This document shows positions 46,258 to 54,122 of a DNA stretch of 54,140 nucleotides, in pieces; position 1 is the first letter of the stretch; every line of letters begins with the position of its first letter. The DNA lies in contig NZ_AZWQ01000008.1 in the NCBI RefSeq assembly GCF_000514815.1, positions 122,262 to 176,401 on the forward strand, written 5' to 3'. The notes under the pieces are model-generated. The model was not told the DNA's origin and did no database searches. It saw only the letters and a list, made by a program, of their open reading frames with translations. This DNA is from Salinispora fenicalii. GTDB taxonomy: Bacteria > Actinomycetota > Actinomycetes > Mycobacteriales > Micromonosporaceae. The translations under genes were made by a program, and so were the position numbers.

Positions 46258-48306
46258 TCAACTCGGCGCGTTCGCCGACCGGTCAAGCGCCGGGTTGGTC
46301 CTGGTCGGCGCGGTGCCGGACCAGGTGACGGTGGTGGTCGCCGCGGTGGAGCGGCCGTACTCGGTCGAGACCGCCTCGACCTCGATGGTCACGCTGGTCT
46401 CGGTGCCGACCCGGTCAAGCTGCGGCACGAAGTACGCGTCATTCGGCGTGGCACCCAGGAGGGTGCGGCTGCCGTCCGGGTTGCGACGGTACACCTCGTA
46501 GTGGTGCACCGTCCCCTTGGCCGAGGGGGTCCAGGCCAGCCGCAGCGTCTGCTGGCTCGCCGAGACGTCGGTGCTGCCCAGGACGGTCAGATCGGTCGGC
46601 GGGGTGACGCGGTCCACCTTGCCGTCGTAGACGGCGAGCTGGCCGACCTTGATGTCGTAGGACGGGACCGCCTCGGACGCTGACGCCTGCAACCCGATCT
46701 GGGCGATCGTCTTGCCGGCGTACTCGGAGAGGTCCAGGACGCGTCGCTCCCAGCCGGTGCCGGAGGTCGAGCCCAGGTCGAGGGGGATGAAGGTGTCCGG
46801 GGCGTCGGTGAACGCCACTGCCGCGCTCAGGTGGGTCGCACCGGCCTGCGGGGTCTTGACGACCGCCGACAGCTTGGTGTCCGTGGCGACCTTCAGCTGG
46901 GTCTGGTAGAGGCGCACGGTGTTCGTGGCGTCCAGCGTGCCGTTGAGGCGCAGCGTCGAGCCGCCCTCGTAGGCGTCGGTGAAGTCCAGCGACGGCGTCA
47001 GCTTCGTGCCGGTCGAGGAGACGACCCACTGGTACGTCGGCGGCACGTCCTGCAGCGACAGGTTGTTCCAGCCACCGGTGTGCACCCGCTCACCCAGGAC
47101 GTGGTAAGCGTCACCGTTTCCGGTGTTGAAGCTGGTCACGAAGGGTCTCCGGGTCACCGGGGTGGACTCGGCGAGGTAGTTGGCGAGCCCCTTCCAGGGC
47201 GAGGAGGTCGCGGTGTTCGAGGGGTCGCCGTTCGCACCGACCCAGTAGCGAGAATCACGCTCCCGGAAGTCAGCGGGCCCGCTCGAGGACTTCCAGGTCC
47301 ACTCCGGGCGGTAGATGCCCAGGGAGGTGACGTGCGACTCGTCGGCCGGGAACAGGGAGTCCCAGTCGACGTTGGTGTGGTAGCCGTTGGCCTCGGTGTC
47401 GATGCCGGCGTGCAGGTCGTACTCGCTGCGCCGAAGCGACTGCGCGTGCTCCCGCGACTCCGCGAGCAGTTCGCTGTTGGACCACCAGAAGTTGAGGAAC
47501 ATCGAGTCGGCGACCGGCTTCCGGCCACTACCCAGGAACGCGTCGTTGGCGTCGGTGAGCGCGTTCTGCCAGGAGATGGGGCCGGATTCGGTCATCGCGT
47601 CGTACCACATGAACTCCAGGCCCTGCTTGCGGCCGTGGGTCATGGCGTTGCGCATCTCGGTGGCGAGGGCGGCGTCGCCACCCGTCGTCTCCTGGTTGAT
47701 GAACCAGCCCTCGAAGCCGTAGTACTCGGCCACCTCGGCGAGCTTGTCCACGACCGGATAGGTCGAGCCCGACTTGGCGACGAAGTCATGCACCCAGTCG
47801 ATCTTCCCGCCGTAGGCGACCGGCGGGAAGAAGACAGTGCCGTACACCTTGACGCCGTTGCGGTGCGCGGCGTCGATCACCGTGGGGTTCGGCGCGAGGA
47901 TCAGGCCCTCGACGGACGATCCGCCCCAGAAGACCAGGGTGTCGATGTACTGCCAGTGCCCGAACGCGTAGTAGTTCTCGTCGAGCGAGCCCTGGGACGG
48001 GTTGTCCGACGTCGGGGCGAACGACACCAGCGACGCCACCTCGCCCTCGCCGGCCCGCGCGTTCGGGTTGGCCTTCAGGGCGGGGTCGGAGACCCGCTTC
48101 TGAAGCGGAACAGTCGCTCGGTTGAAGCGGGCGTCGGGGTCGGTGTCCGGGTCCCAGTCGAGGATCTCGTTCGGGAACCAGTACGAGGCGTACGGCTGAC
48201 TGTCGTCCTGCGGGTTGGTGTTGGCTGCCGCGGTGGGGGCCGCGTTGAGGGTGCTGCCAGCCACGACTGTGGCACCAACCAGCAGGGACAGAAGCAGGCG
48301 TCGCAT
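46258..48306 (-). CDS. Secreted GH85 endo-beta-N-acetylglucosaminidase
   Basis: This 682-residue ENGase cuts between the two core GlcNAc residues of N-glycans, releasing high-mannose glycans with one GlcNAc. The signal peptide (MRRLLLSLLVGATVVAGSTL, cleavage near AAPTAAA) sends it outside. The GH85 barrel has YASYWFPNEILDWDP, NYYAFGHWQYIDTLVFWGGSS and the catalytic pair Asn204/Glu206 in FEGWFINQETTGG. A beta-sandwich (about 430-570) and a fibronectin type III domain (about 575-665) follow. The ATG follows an unusually long Shine-Dalgarno match. It lies in one run with the transporter genes upstream and the alpha-mannosidase downstream. The C-terminal end appears truncated (see the following remnant). 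Confidence 0.9.
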   Translation of the reverse strand: MRRLLLSLLVGATVVAGSTLNAAPTAAANTNPQDDSQPYASYWFPNEILDWDPDTDPDARFNRATVPLQKRVSDPALKANPNARAGEGEVASLVSFAPTSDNPSQGSLDENYYAFGHWQYIDTLVFWGGSSVEGLILAPNPTVIDAAHRNGVKVYGTVFFPPVAYGGKIDWVHDFVAKSGSTYPVVDKLAEVAEYYGFEGWFINQETTGGDAALATEMRNAMTHGRKQGLEFMWYDAMTESGPISWQNALTDANDAFLGSGRKPVADSMFLNFWWSNSELLAESREHAQSLRRSEYDLHAGIDTEANGYHTNVDWDSLFPADESHVTSLGIYRPEWTWKSSSGPADFRERDSRYWVGANGDPSNTATSSPWKGLANYLAESTPVTRRPFVTSFNTGNGDAYHVLGERVHTGGWNNLSLQDVPPTYQWVVSSTGTKLTPSLDFTDAYEGGSTLRLNGTLDATNTVRLYQTQLKVATDTKLSAVVKTPQAGATHLSAAVAFTDAPDTFIPLDLGSTSGTGWERRVLDLSEYAGKTIAQIGLQASASEAVPSYDIKVGQLAVYDGKVDRVTPPTDLTVLGSTDVSASQQTLRLAWTPSAKGTVHHYEVYRRNPDGSRTLLGATPNDAYFVPQLDRVGTETSVTIEVEAVSTEYGRSTAATTTVTWSGTAPTRTNPALDRSANAPS

Positions 48307-48310
48307 CCAG

Positions 48311-48320
48311 GATCACCTCC
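48311..48320 (-). promoter_or_regulatory. Extended Shine-Dalgarno of the GH85 gene
   Basis: The minus strand reads GGAGGTGATC, ten bases complementary to the 3' end of 16S rRNA, ending four bases before the GH85 ATG. This long match fixes the start and predicts strong, regulated or self-limiting initiation. Confidence 0.8.
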
Positions 48321-48323
48321 ATT

Positions 48324-48347
48324 GGGGGTGGGGGGGTGGGGGTGGGG
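48324..48347 (+). other. G-quadruplex motif between permease and GH85 genes
   Basis: The plus strand carries G tracts of 5, 7, 5 and 4 bases separated by single T loops (48324-48347), and a further GGG follows. This is an ideal intramolecular quadruplex. It lies on the template strand of the operon, in the 47-base gap just upstream of the GH85 Shine-Dalgarno; the mRNA copy is C-rich. Confidence 0.8.
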
Positions 48348-48353
48348 CGAGGG

Positions 48354-49268
48354 TTACCCCTTGATCGCCCCCTCCTCGACGCCGCGGAAGAAGAACCGTT
48401 GCAGCGTCGCGAAGACAATGACGATCGGAATGAACGCGATCATCGTGCCGGCCGCGATGACCCGCGGGTTCGAGGTGAAGGCACCGCTGAGGTACTGCAG
48501 GCCGACGGTGAGGGTGTAGTTCTGCGGGTCGGTCAACACGATCAACGGCCACAGGAAGTCATCCCAGGCGCCGATGAACGCGAAGATCGTGATGACGCTG
48601 AGCATTCCCCGCACGTTGGGGAGTCCGACATGGATCAGCCGTTGCCAGGCCGACGCCCCGTCGATCACCGCCGCCTCGTCCATCTCGTCGGGGATCGCCA
48701 TGAACGCCGCGCGCATCAACAGCACGTTCAACATGGCGACAGCGGTGGGCAGCGCCACACCGACCAACGTGTCGGCCAGACCGAGGCTGCGGACCGTCAC
48801 GTACTGCGAGATGATCGTCACCTCGCCGGGCAGCACCAGGGTGCCGAGCACCAGCGCGAGAAACAGCGTCCGGCCCCGGAAGTGCAGCTTGGCGAGGGCG
48901 AACCCGGCCAGGGTGGCGCCCACGGCGTTACCGGCGACCGCCATCGCCGCCACGATCAGCGAGTTCTTCGCGTACGACAGGACGGGGATCGTCTCGGTCA
49001 CCCGCAGGTAGTTGTCGAACGTCGGATCGGAGGGAATGAACTGCGGCGTCAGGGTGTAGATGTTCTCGCCGGCGCCTTTCAGGGAGGTGGACAGCTGCCA
49101 CACGAACGGCCCGACGGTCACCACCAGCGCCAGCAGCAGCAGCGCGTACCGGAGCAGCTTCTCGCGCCGCCGCATGGTGCCGAAGCCCGAGCCCCGACGC
49201 CGTCGCTTCGGCGCGGAGGCCGGCGTCTTCGCCGGAGCGCCGGCGGGAGGGGTGGTGAGCTGCGTCAT
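48354..49268 (-). CDS. Carbohydrate ABC transporter permease (MalG type)
   Basis: This 304-residue inner-membrane subunit has a cytoplasmic basic N-terminus and six predicted membrane helices. The EAA loop that docks the ATPase is EMDEAAVIDGASAWQRLIHVGLPNV. It ends RFFFRGVEEGAIKG, as is usual for CUT1 permeases. It pairs with the MalF-type permease two bases upstream to import the oligosaccharides captured by the binding protein. The start is ATG at 49266-49268. Confidence 0.92.
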   Translation of the reverse strand: MTQLTTPPAGAPAKTPASAPKRRRRGSGFGTMRRREKLLRYALLLLALVVTVGPFVWQLSTSLKGAGENIYTLTPQFIPSDPTFDNYLRVTETIPVLSYAKNSLIVAAMAVAGNAVGATLAGFALAKLHFRGRTLFLALVLGTLVLPGEVTIISQYVTVRSLGLADTLVGVALPTAVAMLNVLLMRAAFMAIPDEMDEAAVIDGASAWQRLIHVGLPNVRGMLSVITIFAFIGAWDDFLWPLIVLTDPQNYTLTVGLQYLSGAFTSNPRVIAAGTMIAFIPIVIVFATLQRFFFRGVEEGAIKG

Positions 49269-49270
49269 GG

Positions 49271-50143
49271 CTAGGCCGCCTTCCGGTTCAGGCGCAGGAG
49301 GAGAAGCATGGGGCCGACAGTGATCACGAACAACAACAGGCTGAGCGCCGAGGCGTAGCCGAGGTGCCCGGTGAAGCCCCGGCTGTACATCTGGATGAGC
49401 ATGACCAGGGACATGGTCCGGCCGCCGGGCCCGCCGGTGCCGTTGGTGAGCACGAACAACTCGGTGAAGACCCGCAGTGCGGAGACGGTGACCAGGACGC
49501 TGACCAGCAACATCGTGGTGCGCACCCCGGGCACGGTGACCGACCAGAATCGGCGGATCGGACCAGCGCCGTCAACCGCGGCCGCCTCGTGCAGCTGGCG
49601 CGAAACGTTCCCCAACGCCGACAAGTAGATGATCATGTAGTAACCCAGCCCCTTCCACACGGTGAGGCTGATCGCGCTGAACAGCAGCAGCCAGCGCCCG
49701 CTGAGGAAGGGCAGCGGTTCGGTGAGGAAGCCGAGCTGTTGGGCCAGCCCGTTGACCAGGCCGCGGTCCTCCAGCAACCAGGTCCAGATCAGCGCCACGA
49801 CCACCGCGGAGGCGATCACTGGGGTGTAGAAGGCCGTGCGAAAGAACGTGATGCCCGGCAGCTTCTTCTCCAGCAGCACCGCGAGCAGCAGCGGCAGGAA
49901 CAGCAACAGGGGTAGGCAGACCAGCATGTAGACGATGCTGTTCACCAGCGCATAGACGAGTTGATCGTCGTTGAGCATGCGCTCGAAGTTGGCCACTCCA
50001 GTGAAGCTTCCACCGCCGAGTGGCTTGGCGTTGGTGAACGCGAGGACCACGGTGTTGATCGCTGGCCAGAGGTTGAACACCAGCAGCCAGACGAGGGCAG
50101 GCCCGAGCAACAGCCAGGGGGTGAACCAACGCTGAGTTTTCAT
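49271..50143 (-). CDS. Carbohydrate ABC transporter permease (MalF type)
   Basis: This 290-residue CUT1 permease has six membrane helices. The first block is WLLLGPALVWLLVFNLWPAINTVVLAFTN, and the EAA loop is QLHEAAAVDGAGPIRRFWSVTVPGV. The ATG at 50141-50143 (MKTQRWFTPW) gives the normal short cytoplasmic N-terminus, and the upstream open frame is Pro/Ala-rich leader. It is followed two bases later by the second permease. No ATP-binding gene is present in the locus, implying use of a shared ATPase. Confidence 0.92.
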   Translation of the reverse strand: MKTQRWFTPWLLLGPALVWLLVFNLWPAINTVVLAFTNAKPLGGGSFTGVANFERMLNDDQLVYALVNSIVYMLVCLPLLLFLPLLLAVLLEKKLPGITFFRTAFYTPVIASAVVVALIWTWLLEDRGLVNGLAQQLGFLTEPLPFLSGRWLLLFSAISLTVWKGLGYYMIIYLSALGNVSRQLHEAAAVDGAGPIRRFWSVTVPGVRTTMLLVSVLVTVSALRVFTELFVLTNGTGGPGGRTMSLVMLIQMYSRGFTGHLGYASALSLLLFVITVGPMLLLLRLNRKAA

Positions 50144-50234
50144 TACGTCCCGCTCTGCTTTTCCGGTGGGGTGGCGTGGCGATGCGGTAAGTCGCGCAAC
50201 GACAGGTGATGGCAGTGGTGGCGCGGGCGGCGCC

Positions 50235-50273
50235 GGTGCTCGGCCGGCCGGGGTTCCGGTCCGGCCGAGCACC
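50235..50273 (-). other. Intra-operon hairpin between binding-protein and permease genes
   Basis: A 13-bp perfect stem (50235-50247 with 50261-50273) extends inward by CCGG/CCGG past one bulged base, giving about 17 bp with a GGTT loop. It lies in the gap after the binding-protein stop. Such stem-loops commonly protect the upstream mRNA and reduce read-through, giving more binding protein than permease; that role is inferred here. Confidence 0.65.
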
Positions 50274-50307
50274 GCTGGTCAACGTGGGACCGGCCCGGCT
50301 CGGCCGA

Positions 50308-51588
50308 TCAGTTGTTGAGCAGTTCGTTGCACTTCTCGACTGCCTTGTCCAGCGCCTCCTGGGAGGTGATCTCTCCGCTGATCGCGAGGGAGAACTGCTG
50401 ATTGATGAAGTCGGTCATCGCCTGGTCGACGATGACTGGCTTCAACGCCTCCGCCTCGGCCAGCGAGGTGAAGGCGATCTTCTTCGCGTCTCCGGCGTTG
50501 GTGCCGTCGCTCTCGCTGAACTGCGGATCCTGAGCGGAGGCAACTGTACTCGGGAAGATGCCGGGCACGACCTCAGCGAAGGCCGCCTGGTTCTCCGCGC
50601 TGGTCACCCAACGGGCGAGGGCGACGGCCGTGGACAGGTTGTCGCTGCCCTTGGCCACCGACAGCCCCTGGGTGTACAGCGGCGGGGTGCCGATCGCCGG
50701 TGACGCGATGATCTTCTCGGCCAGCGACGGGTTGTCGACCTTGATGGTGTTGATCGAGTTACCGCCACCGGTGGTCCAGGCGACCTGCTGCTTCTTGAAC
50801 AGCTCCATGTTGCCGAGGTAGGCGTCGGTCAGCACGTTGCGGGGCAGGAGCCCTTCGGCGAAGGCGTCCCGGTAGGTGTCGAGGACCGCCACGGCCTCGG
50901 GGGTGTTGAAGACGAACTCCTTGCCGTCCGGGGAGAGGATGTCGACTCCGGCCTGGGTCAGGTCCTCGACGCTGGGCATCCGGCTCAGCAGGTGGACCTT
51001 GCCGTCGGACTCCTCCTTGACGATCCGGGCCTGGGCGACCAGTTCCTCAATCGTGGTCGGGAGCTTGGTTTCGTCCAACCCGTACTGGGACAGCAGCTCC
51101 GTGTTCCAGTAGTTCACGTCGGTGTTGAGGTACCACGGGTAGCCGTAGACCCCGGTCTGACCGGCGTACTCGTAGGAGGCGACGGCACCCGCGACGTACT
51201 CCTCGCGGAGCTTGTCGTCGGCCTGGTCAACGTCGAGCAGCAGCCCCTGCTCGGCGAGGGGCAGGGCGAATTCCGGTGGGAGGTTCGTCACGTCGGGCAG
51301 CTCATTGCTGGCCGCCTGGCTGAGCACCTTCTCCGGGTAACCGTCACCGGGCTGATCCAGCCACTTAACGGTCGTACCCGGGTACTTCTCCTCGAAGCCG
51401 TCGATAACACCCTGCATGTAGTCGGTGAACTTGGGCTTCAGGGCCCAGGTCTGCAGGGTCACCGTGCCTTTGATCTCACCAGTGATGTCGACCTGGTCGT
51501 CGCTGGTGTCCGCGTCAGACAGCCCGCATCCCGCGACGGCCGTCAGCACGGCCGACGACAGGGCAAGCCCGGCCAAGCGTGTTCGCAT
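50308..51588 (-). CDS. Extracellular sugar-binding lipoprotein of ABC transporter
   Basis: This 426-residue family 1 solute-binding protein has a lipoprotein signal with lipobox AVAGC (Cys21). The mature part is typical: GTVTLQTWALKPKFTDYMQGVIDGFEEKYPG, LPDVTNLPPEFALPLAEQGLLLDV, YGYPWYLNTDVNYWN and FKKQQVAWTTGGG. Given its neighbours it should bind the Man(n)GlcNAc released by the GH85 enzyme (inference; CUT1 proteins bind oligosaccharides). It is the first gene of the glycan operon, divergent from the LacI regulator. The ATG at 51586-51588 follows GGAGAGAG. Confidence 0.92.
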   Translation of the reverse strand: MRTRLAGLALSSAVLTAVAGCGLSDADTSDDQVDITGEIKGTVTLQTWALKPKFTDYMQGVIDGFEEKYPGTTVKWLDQPGDGYPEKVLSQAASNELPDVTNLPPEFALPLAEQGLLLDVDQADDKLREEYVAGAVASYEYAGQTGVYGYPWYLNTDVNYWNTELLSQYGLDETKLPTTIEELVAQARIVKEESDGKVHLLSRMPSVEDLTQAGVDILSPDGKEFVFNTPEAVAVLDTYRDAFAEGLLPRNVLTDAYLGNMELFKKQQVAWTTGGGNSINTIKVDNPSLAEKIIASPAIGTPPLYTQGLSVAKGSDNLSTAVALARWVTSAENQAAFAEVVPGIFPSTVASAQDPQFSESDGTNAGDAKKIAFTSLAEAEALKPVIVDQAMTDFINQQFSLAISGEITSQEALDKAVEKCNELLNN

Positions 51589-51673
51589 CTCTCTCCGCCC
51601 CTATCTTTTAGTCAGCCGGCCACCCCGTCGGATCGGGCGTGTCCGGTGCTCACAGGCGATCCGCCGGCAATGA

Positions 51674-51685
51674 TAAACCGGTCTA
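51674..51685. promoter_or_regulatory. Predicted LacI-family operator 1 (TAAACCGGTCTA)
   Basis: A 12-bp near-palindrome with the central CG typical of LacI-family operators. It lies at the predicted transcription start of the binding-protein operon. It differs at only two positions from operator 2 in front of the GH5 gene, and each differs from the perfect palindrome TAAACCGGTTTA at one position. Confidence 0.65.
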
Positions 51686-51693
51686 GTGAACGG

Positions 51694-51723
51694 ACTATCC
51701 CCCCGGTTAGAATCACGTGTCAA
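51694..51723 (-). promoter_or_regulatory. Predicted promoter of the glycan operon
   Basis: The minus strand has TTGACA (51718-51723), an 18-base spacer and GATAGT (51694-51699, four of six matches to TATAAT). Transcription would start near 51687, immediately before operator 1, so a bound repressor would block it. Confidence 0.5.
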
Positions 51724-51770
51724 GAGCGGCGTCGCTTCTTGGTAGCCGCGTGGAGGGAGAGCGTCGCCAG

Positions 51771-52790
51771 ATGCAGCGACCGACAATCGCCGACATCGCC
51801 CGGCGGGCCGGGGTCTCCAAGGGTGCCGTCTCGTTCGCGCTCAACGGCCGGCCCGGCGTCAGCGAGGCCACCCGGGCCCGCATCCTCCGCGTGGCCGAGG
51901 AGATCAACTGGCGCCCACACAGTGCGGCGCGGGCCCTCGGCGGAGCCCGAGCCGACGCCGTCGGGCTGGTGATCGCCCGCCCCGCGCGCACTCTCGGGGT
52001 GGAGCCCTTCTTCGCTCGCCTCCTCTCCGGCCTGCAGGCGGAGTTCTCCAGTCAGTCGATCGCGCTGCATCTGATGATCGTCGAGGACACCCGAGCGGAG
52101 ATCGAGATCTACCGGAGTTGGGTCTCCGAACGCCGGGTGGACGGCCTGGTGCTGATCGACCTGAAGGTTCGTGACCCCCGCATCGCCGTGGTGGAGCAGC
52201 TCAAGATCCCGGCCGTCGTGGTCGGCGGGCCGGGCCGGCACGGGCGTGTCTCCTCGGTCTGGGCCGACGACCGCGCGGCGATGCTCTCGGCGGTGGAGTA
52301 CCTCGCTGTACTCGGCCACACCCGGATCGCCCACGTGTCGGGGCTACCCGAGTTTCAGCACACCCAGCGCCGGTCCCGAGCACTGCGGGATGCCGCTACC
52401 CGGTTGAAGCTCCCCCGCGCCCGGTCACTGCACACCGATTTTAGCGATGCCCAGGGCGCGGCAGCCACTCGCAAGCTGCTCGCCGGGGCCGGTCGCCCAA
52501 CGGCGATCATCTACGACAGTGATCTGATGGCCGTCGCCGGGCTGGGCGTCGCGCTGGAGATGGGCGTCGCCGTCCCGCACGAGCTATCGATCATCTCCTT
52601 CGACGACTCGGTGTTGGCCCAGCTCACCCACCCCTCACTCACCGCGCTGTCCCGCGACACCTACCGGTTCGGCGTGCAGGCGGCCCAGGCCATGACGGCA
52701 GTTCTGGCCGACCCCACGAAGACGAAGAACCACAAGACCGAGACGCCACGGCTGATCACGCGGGAGAGCACCTCACCGACCCGCAACTAG
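51771..52790 (+). CDS. LacI-family transcriptional regulator of the glycan locus
   Basis: This 339-residue regulator has an N-terminal LacI helix-turn-helix and hinge: TIADIARRAGVSKGAVSFALNGRPGVSEATRARIL...GWRPH-like segment with NWRPHSAARAL. The periplasmic-binding-protein-like effector domain follows (GLVIARPARTLG, VDGLVLIDLKV, GHTRIAHVSG, IISFDDS, LTALSRD). The ATG at 51771 has GGAGAG upstream; in-frame GTGs at 51717 and 51750 are alternatives. It is divergent from the transporter operon and followed by the GH5 gene. The expected effector is a mannose- or GlcNAc-containing sugar (inference). Confidence 0.9.
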   Translation: MQRPTIADIARRAGVSKGAVSFALNGRPGVSEATRARILRVAEEINWRPHSAARALGGARADAVGLVIARPARTLGVEPFFARLLSGLQAEFSSQSIALHLMIVEDTRAEIEIYRSWVSERRVDGLVLIDLKVRDPRIAVVEQLKIPAVVVGGPGRHGRVSSVWADDRAAMLSAVEYLAVLGHTRIAHVSGLPEFQHTQRRSRALRDAATRLKLPRARSLHTDFSDAQGAAATRKLLAGAGRPTAIIYDSDLMAVAGLGVALEMGVAVPHELSIISFDDSVLAQLTHPSLTALSRDTYRFGVQAAQAMTAVLADPTKTKNHKTETPRLITRESTSPTRN

Positions 52791-52838
52791 TACTCCCGAG
52801 TCGGTGCTCGCGCATCGAGCAATACTCGCAGTGTCGAA

Positions 52839-52850
52839 TAAATCGGTTTA
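52839..52850. promoter_or_regulatory. Predicted LacI-family operator 2 (TAAATCGGTTTA)
   Basis: A near-perfect 12-bp palindrome (one mismatch) with central CG, 39 bases upstream of the GH5 start and overlapping its likely -10 region. It shares ATAAAYCGGTYTAG with the site at the transporter operon, supporting common control by the adjacent LacI regulator. A second small inverted repeat (TGCTCG/CGAGCA) lies just upstream. Confidence 0.65.
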
Positions 52851-52889
52851 GCTTCCCATCTATGCCTGGCTATCCACCTGGAGGACCCT

Positions 52890-54122
52890 TTGATCACCAA
52901 TGCCCGTACGCAGAGCACCCGAAGGTTCCGCCTCGGCGCCAACTACGTACCGTCCGACGGCTGGTTCTACAGCTGGCTCGACTTCTCGGCTGACGCGGCC
53001 CGCCGCGACCTCGAAGACCTGGCGAGCATCGGCCTGGACCACGTACGCGTCTTCCCGATCTGGCCATGGATCCAGCCCAACCGCGCGCTCCTACGTCAGC
53101 GGCCAATCGACGACCTGCTCTCGTTGATCGACGTAGCGGCGGAGTTCGACCTCGGGGTCTCGGTCGACCTGCTCCAGGGGCACCTGTCCAGCTTCGACTT
53201 CCTGCCCTCCTGGGTGCTCACCTGGCACCAGAGCAGCATCTTCACCGACCGGACGGCCCGCGACGGCATCAACGAGTACGTCCGACGGCTCAGCACCGAG
53301 GTCGCGACGCGCCCCAACGTCTTCGCCATCACCCTCGGCAATGAGGTCAACAACCTCTGGCCCACCAACCCCACCACCCCCGACGCCTCCCACCAGTGGG
53401 CGGCGGAGCTACTGGATGTGGTCCGCGCCGCAGCGCCCGACACGCTCCGCCTGCACTCCGTCTTCGACGACGCGTGGTACGCCCCCGACCACCCCTTCCA
53501 CCCCGCCGAGGCGGTCGAGCTGGGCGACCTGACCACGGTGCACTCCTGGGTGTTCAACGGCACCTCGCGCATCGATGGGCCGCTTGGTCCGGCCACCACC
53601 TCACACGCCGACTACCTCGTGGAACTCGCCGCCTCGAGCGCCACCGACCCGACCCGTCCGGTGTGGCTGCAGGAGGTCGGGGTGCCCCGGCCGGACGTAC
53701 CAGCGGAGCAGGCCGGCGAATTCGTCGCCCGCACCCTGGCCACGGTGGCCAGCAACCCGGCGCTGTGGGGCGTCACCTGGTGGTCCTCGCACGACATCGA
53801 TCGTCGCCTCGCCGACTTCCCGGACCGGGAATACGATCTGGGCCTGTTCACCGTTGACCACCGACCGAAGCCCGCCGCGCTCGCCCTGGCCGAGTTCGCC
53901 CGCGACACCGCGGCCCACGCCGCAGCCCCGGCCCGACCAGCCCTGGTGGCGCCGATCAACCCGCTCCAGGAGCCCGCGCGGCGGGCGGAGGTCGCGCCGG
54001 GGAGCGCGTTCCACCGGGAATGGGTGCAGGCCCGGCAGACCGAACCCACCGCGATCGTCACCCCGGACCGGGCGACCGACGAGGGCTACCTCACCGCCCG
54101 CGGCCTCGGCCCGGTCCGCTAA
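52890..54122 (+). CDS. GH5 glycosidase, probable beta-mannosidase (GH5_18-like)
   Basis: This 410-residue cytoplasmic glycoside hydrolase (no signal peptide) has a clan-A barrel. It opens RLGANYVPSDGWFYSWLDF and continues LASIGLDHVRVFPIWPWIQP. The acid/base is Glu152 in TLGNEVNN and the nucleophile Glu262 in VWLQEVGVP. The form resembles GH5 subfamily 18, whose characterised members cleave Man-beta-1,4-GlcNAc from N-glycan cores; the subfamily call is from memory. The TTG at 52890 is chosen because GGAGG precedes it by five bases and no in-frame ATG fits. It would finish the breakdown begun by GH85 and GH38. Confidence 0.85.
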   Translation: MITNARTQSTRRFRLGANYVPSDGWFYSWLDFSADAARRDLEDLASIGLDHVRVFPIWPWIQPNRALLRQRPIDDLLSLIDVAAEFDLGVSVDLLQGHLSSFDFLPSWVLTWHQSSIFTDRTARDGINEYVRRLSTEVATRPNVFAITLGNEVNNLWPTNPTTPDASHQWAAELLDVVRAAAPDTLRLHSVFDDAWYAPDHPFHPAEAVELGDLTTVHSWVFNGTSRIDGPLGPATTSHADYLVELAASSATDPTRPVWLQEVGVPRPDVPAEQAGEFVARTLATVASNPALWGVTWWSSHDIDRRLADFPDREYDLGLFTVDHRPKPAALALAEFARDTAAHAAAPARPALVAPINPLQEPARRAEVAPGSAFHREWVQARQTEPTAIVTPDRATDEGYLTARGLGPVR

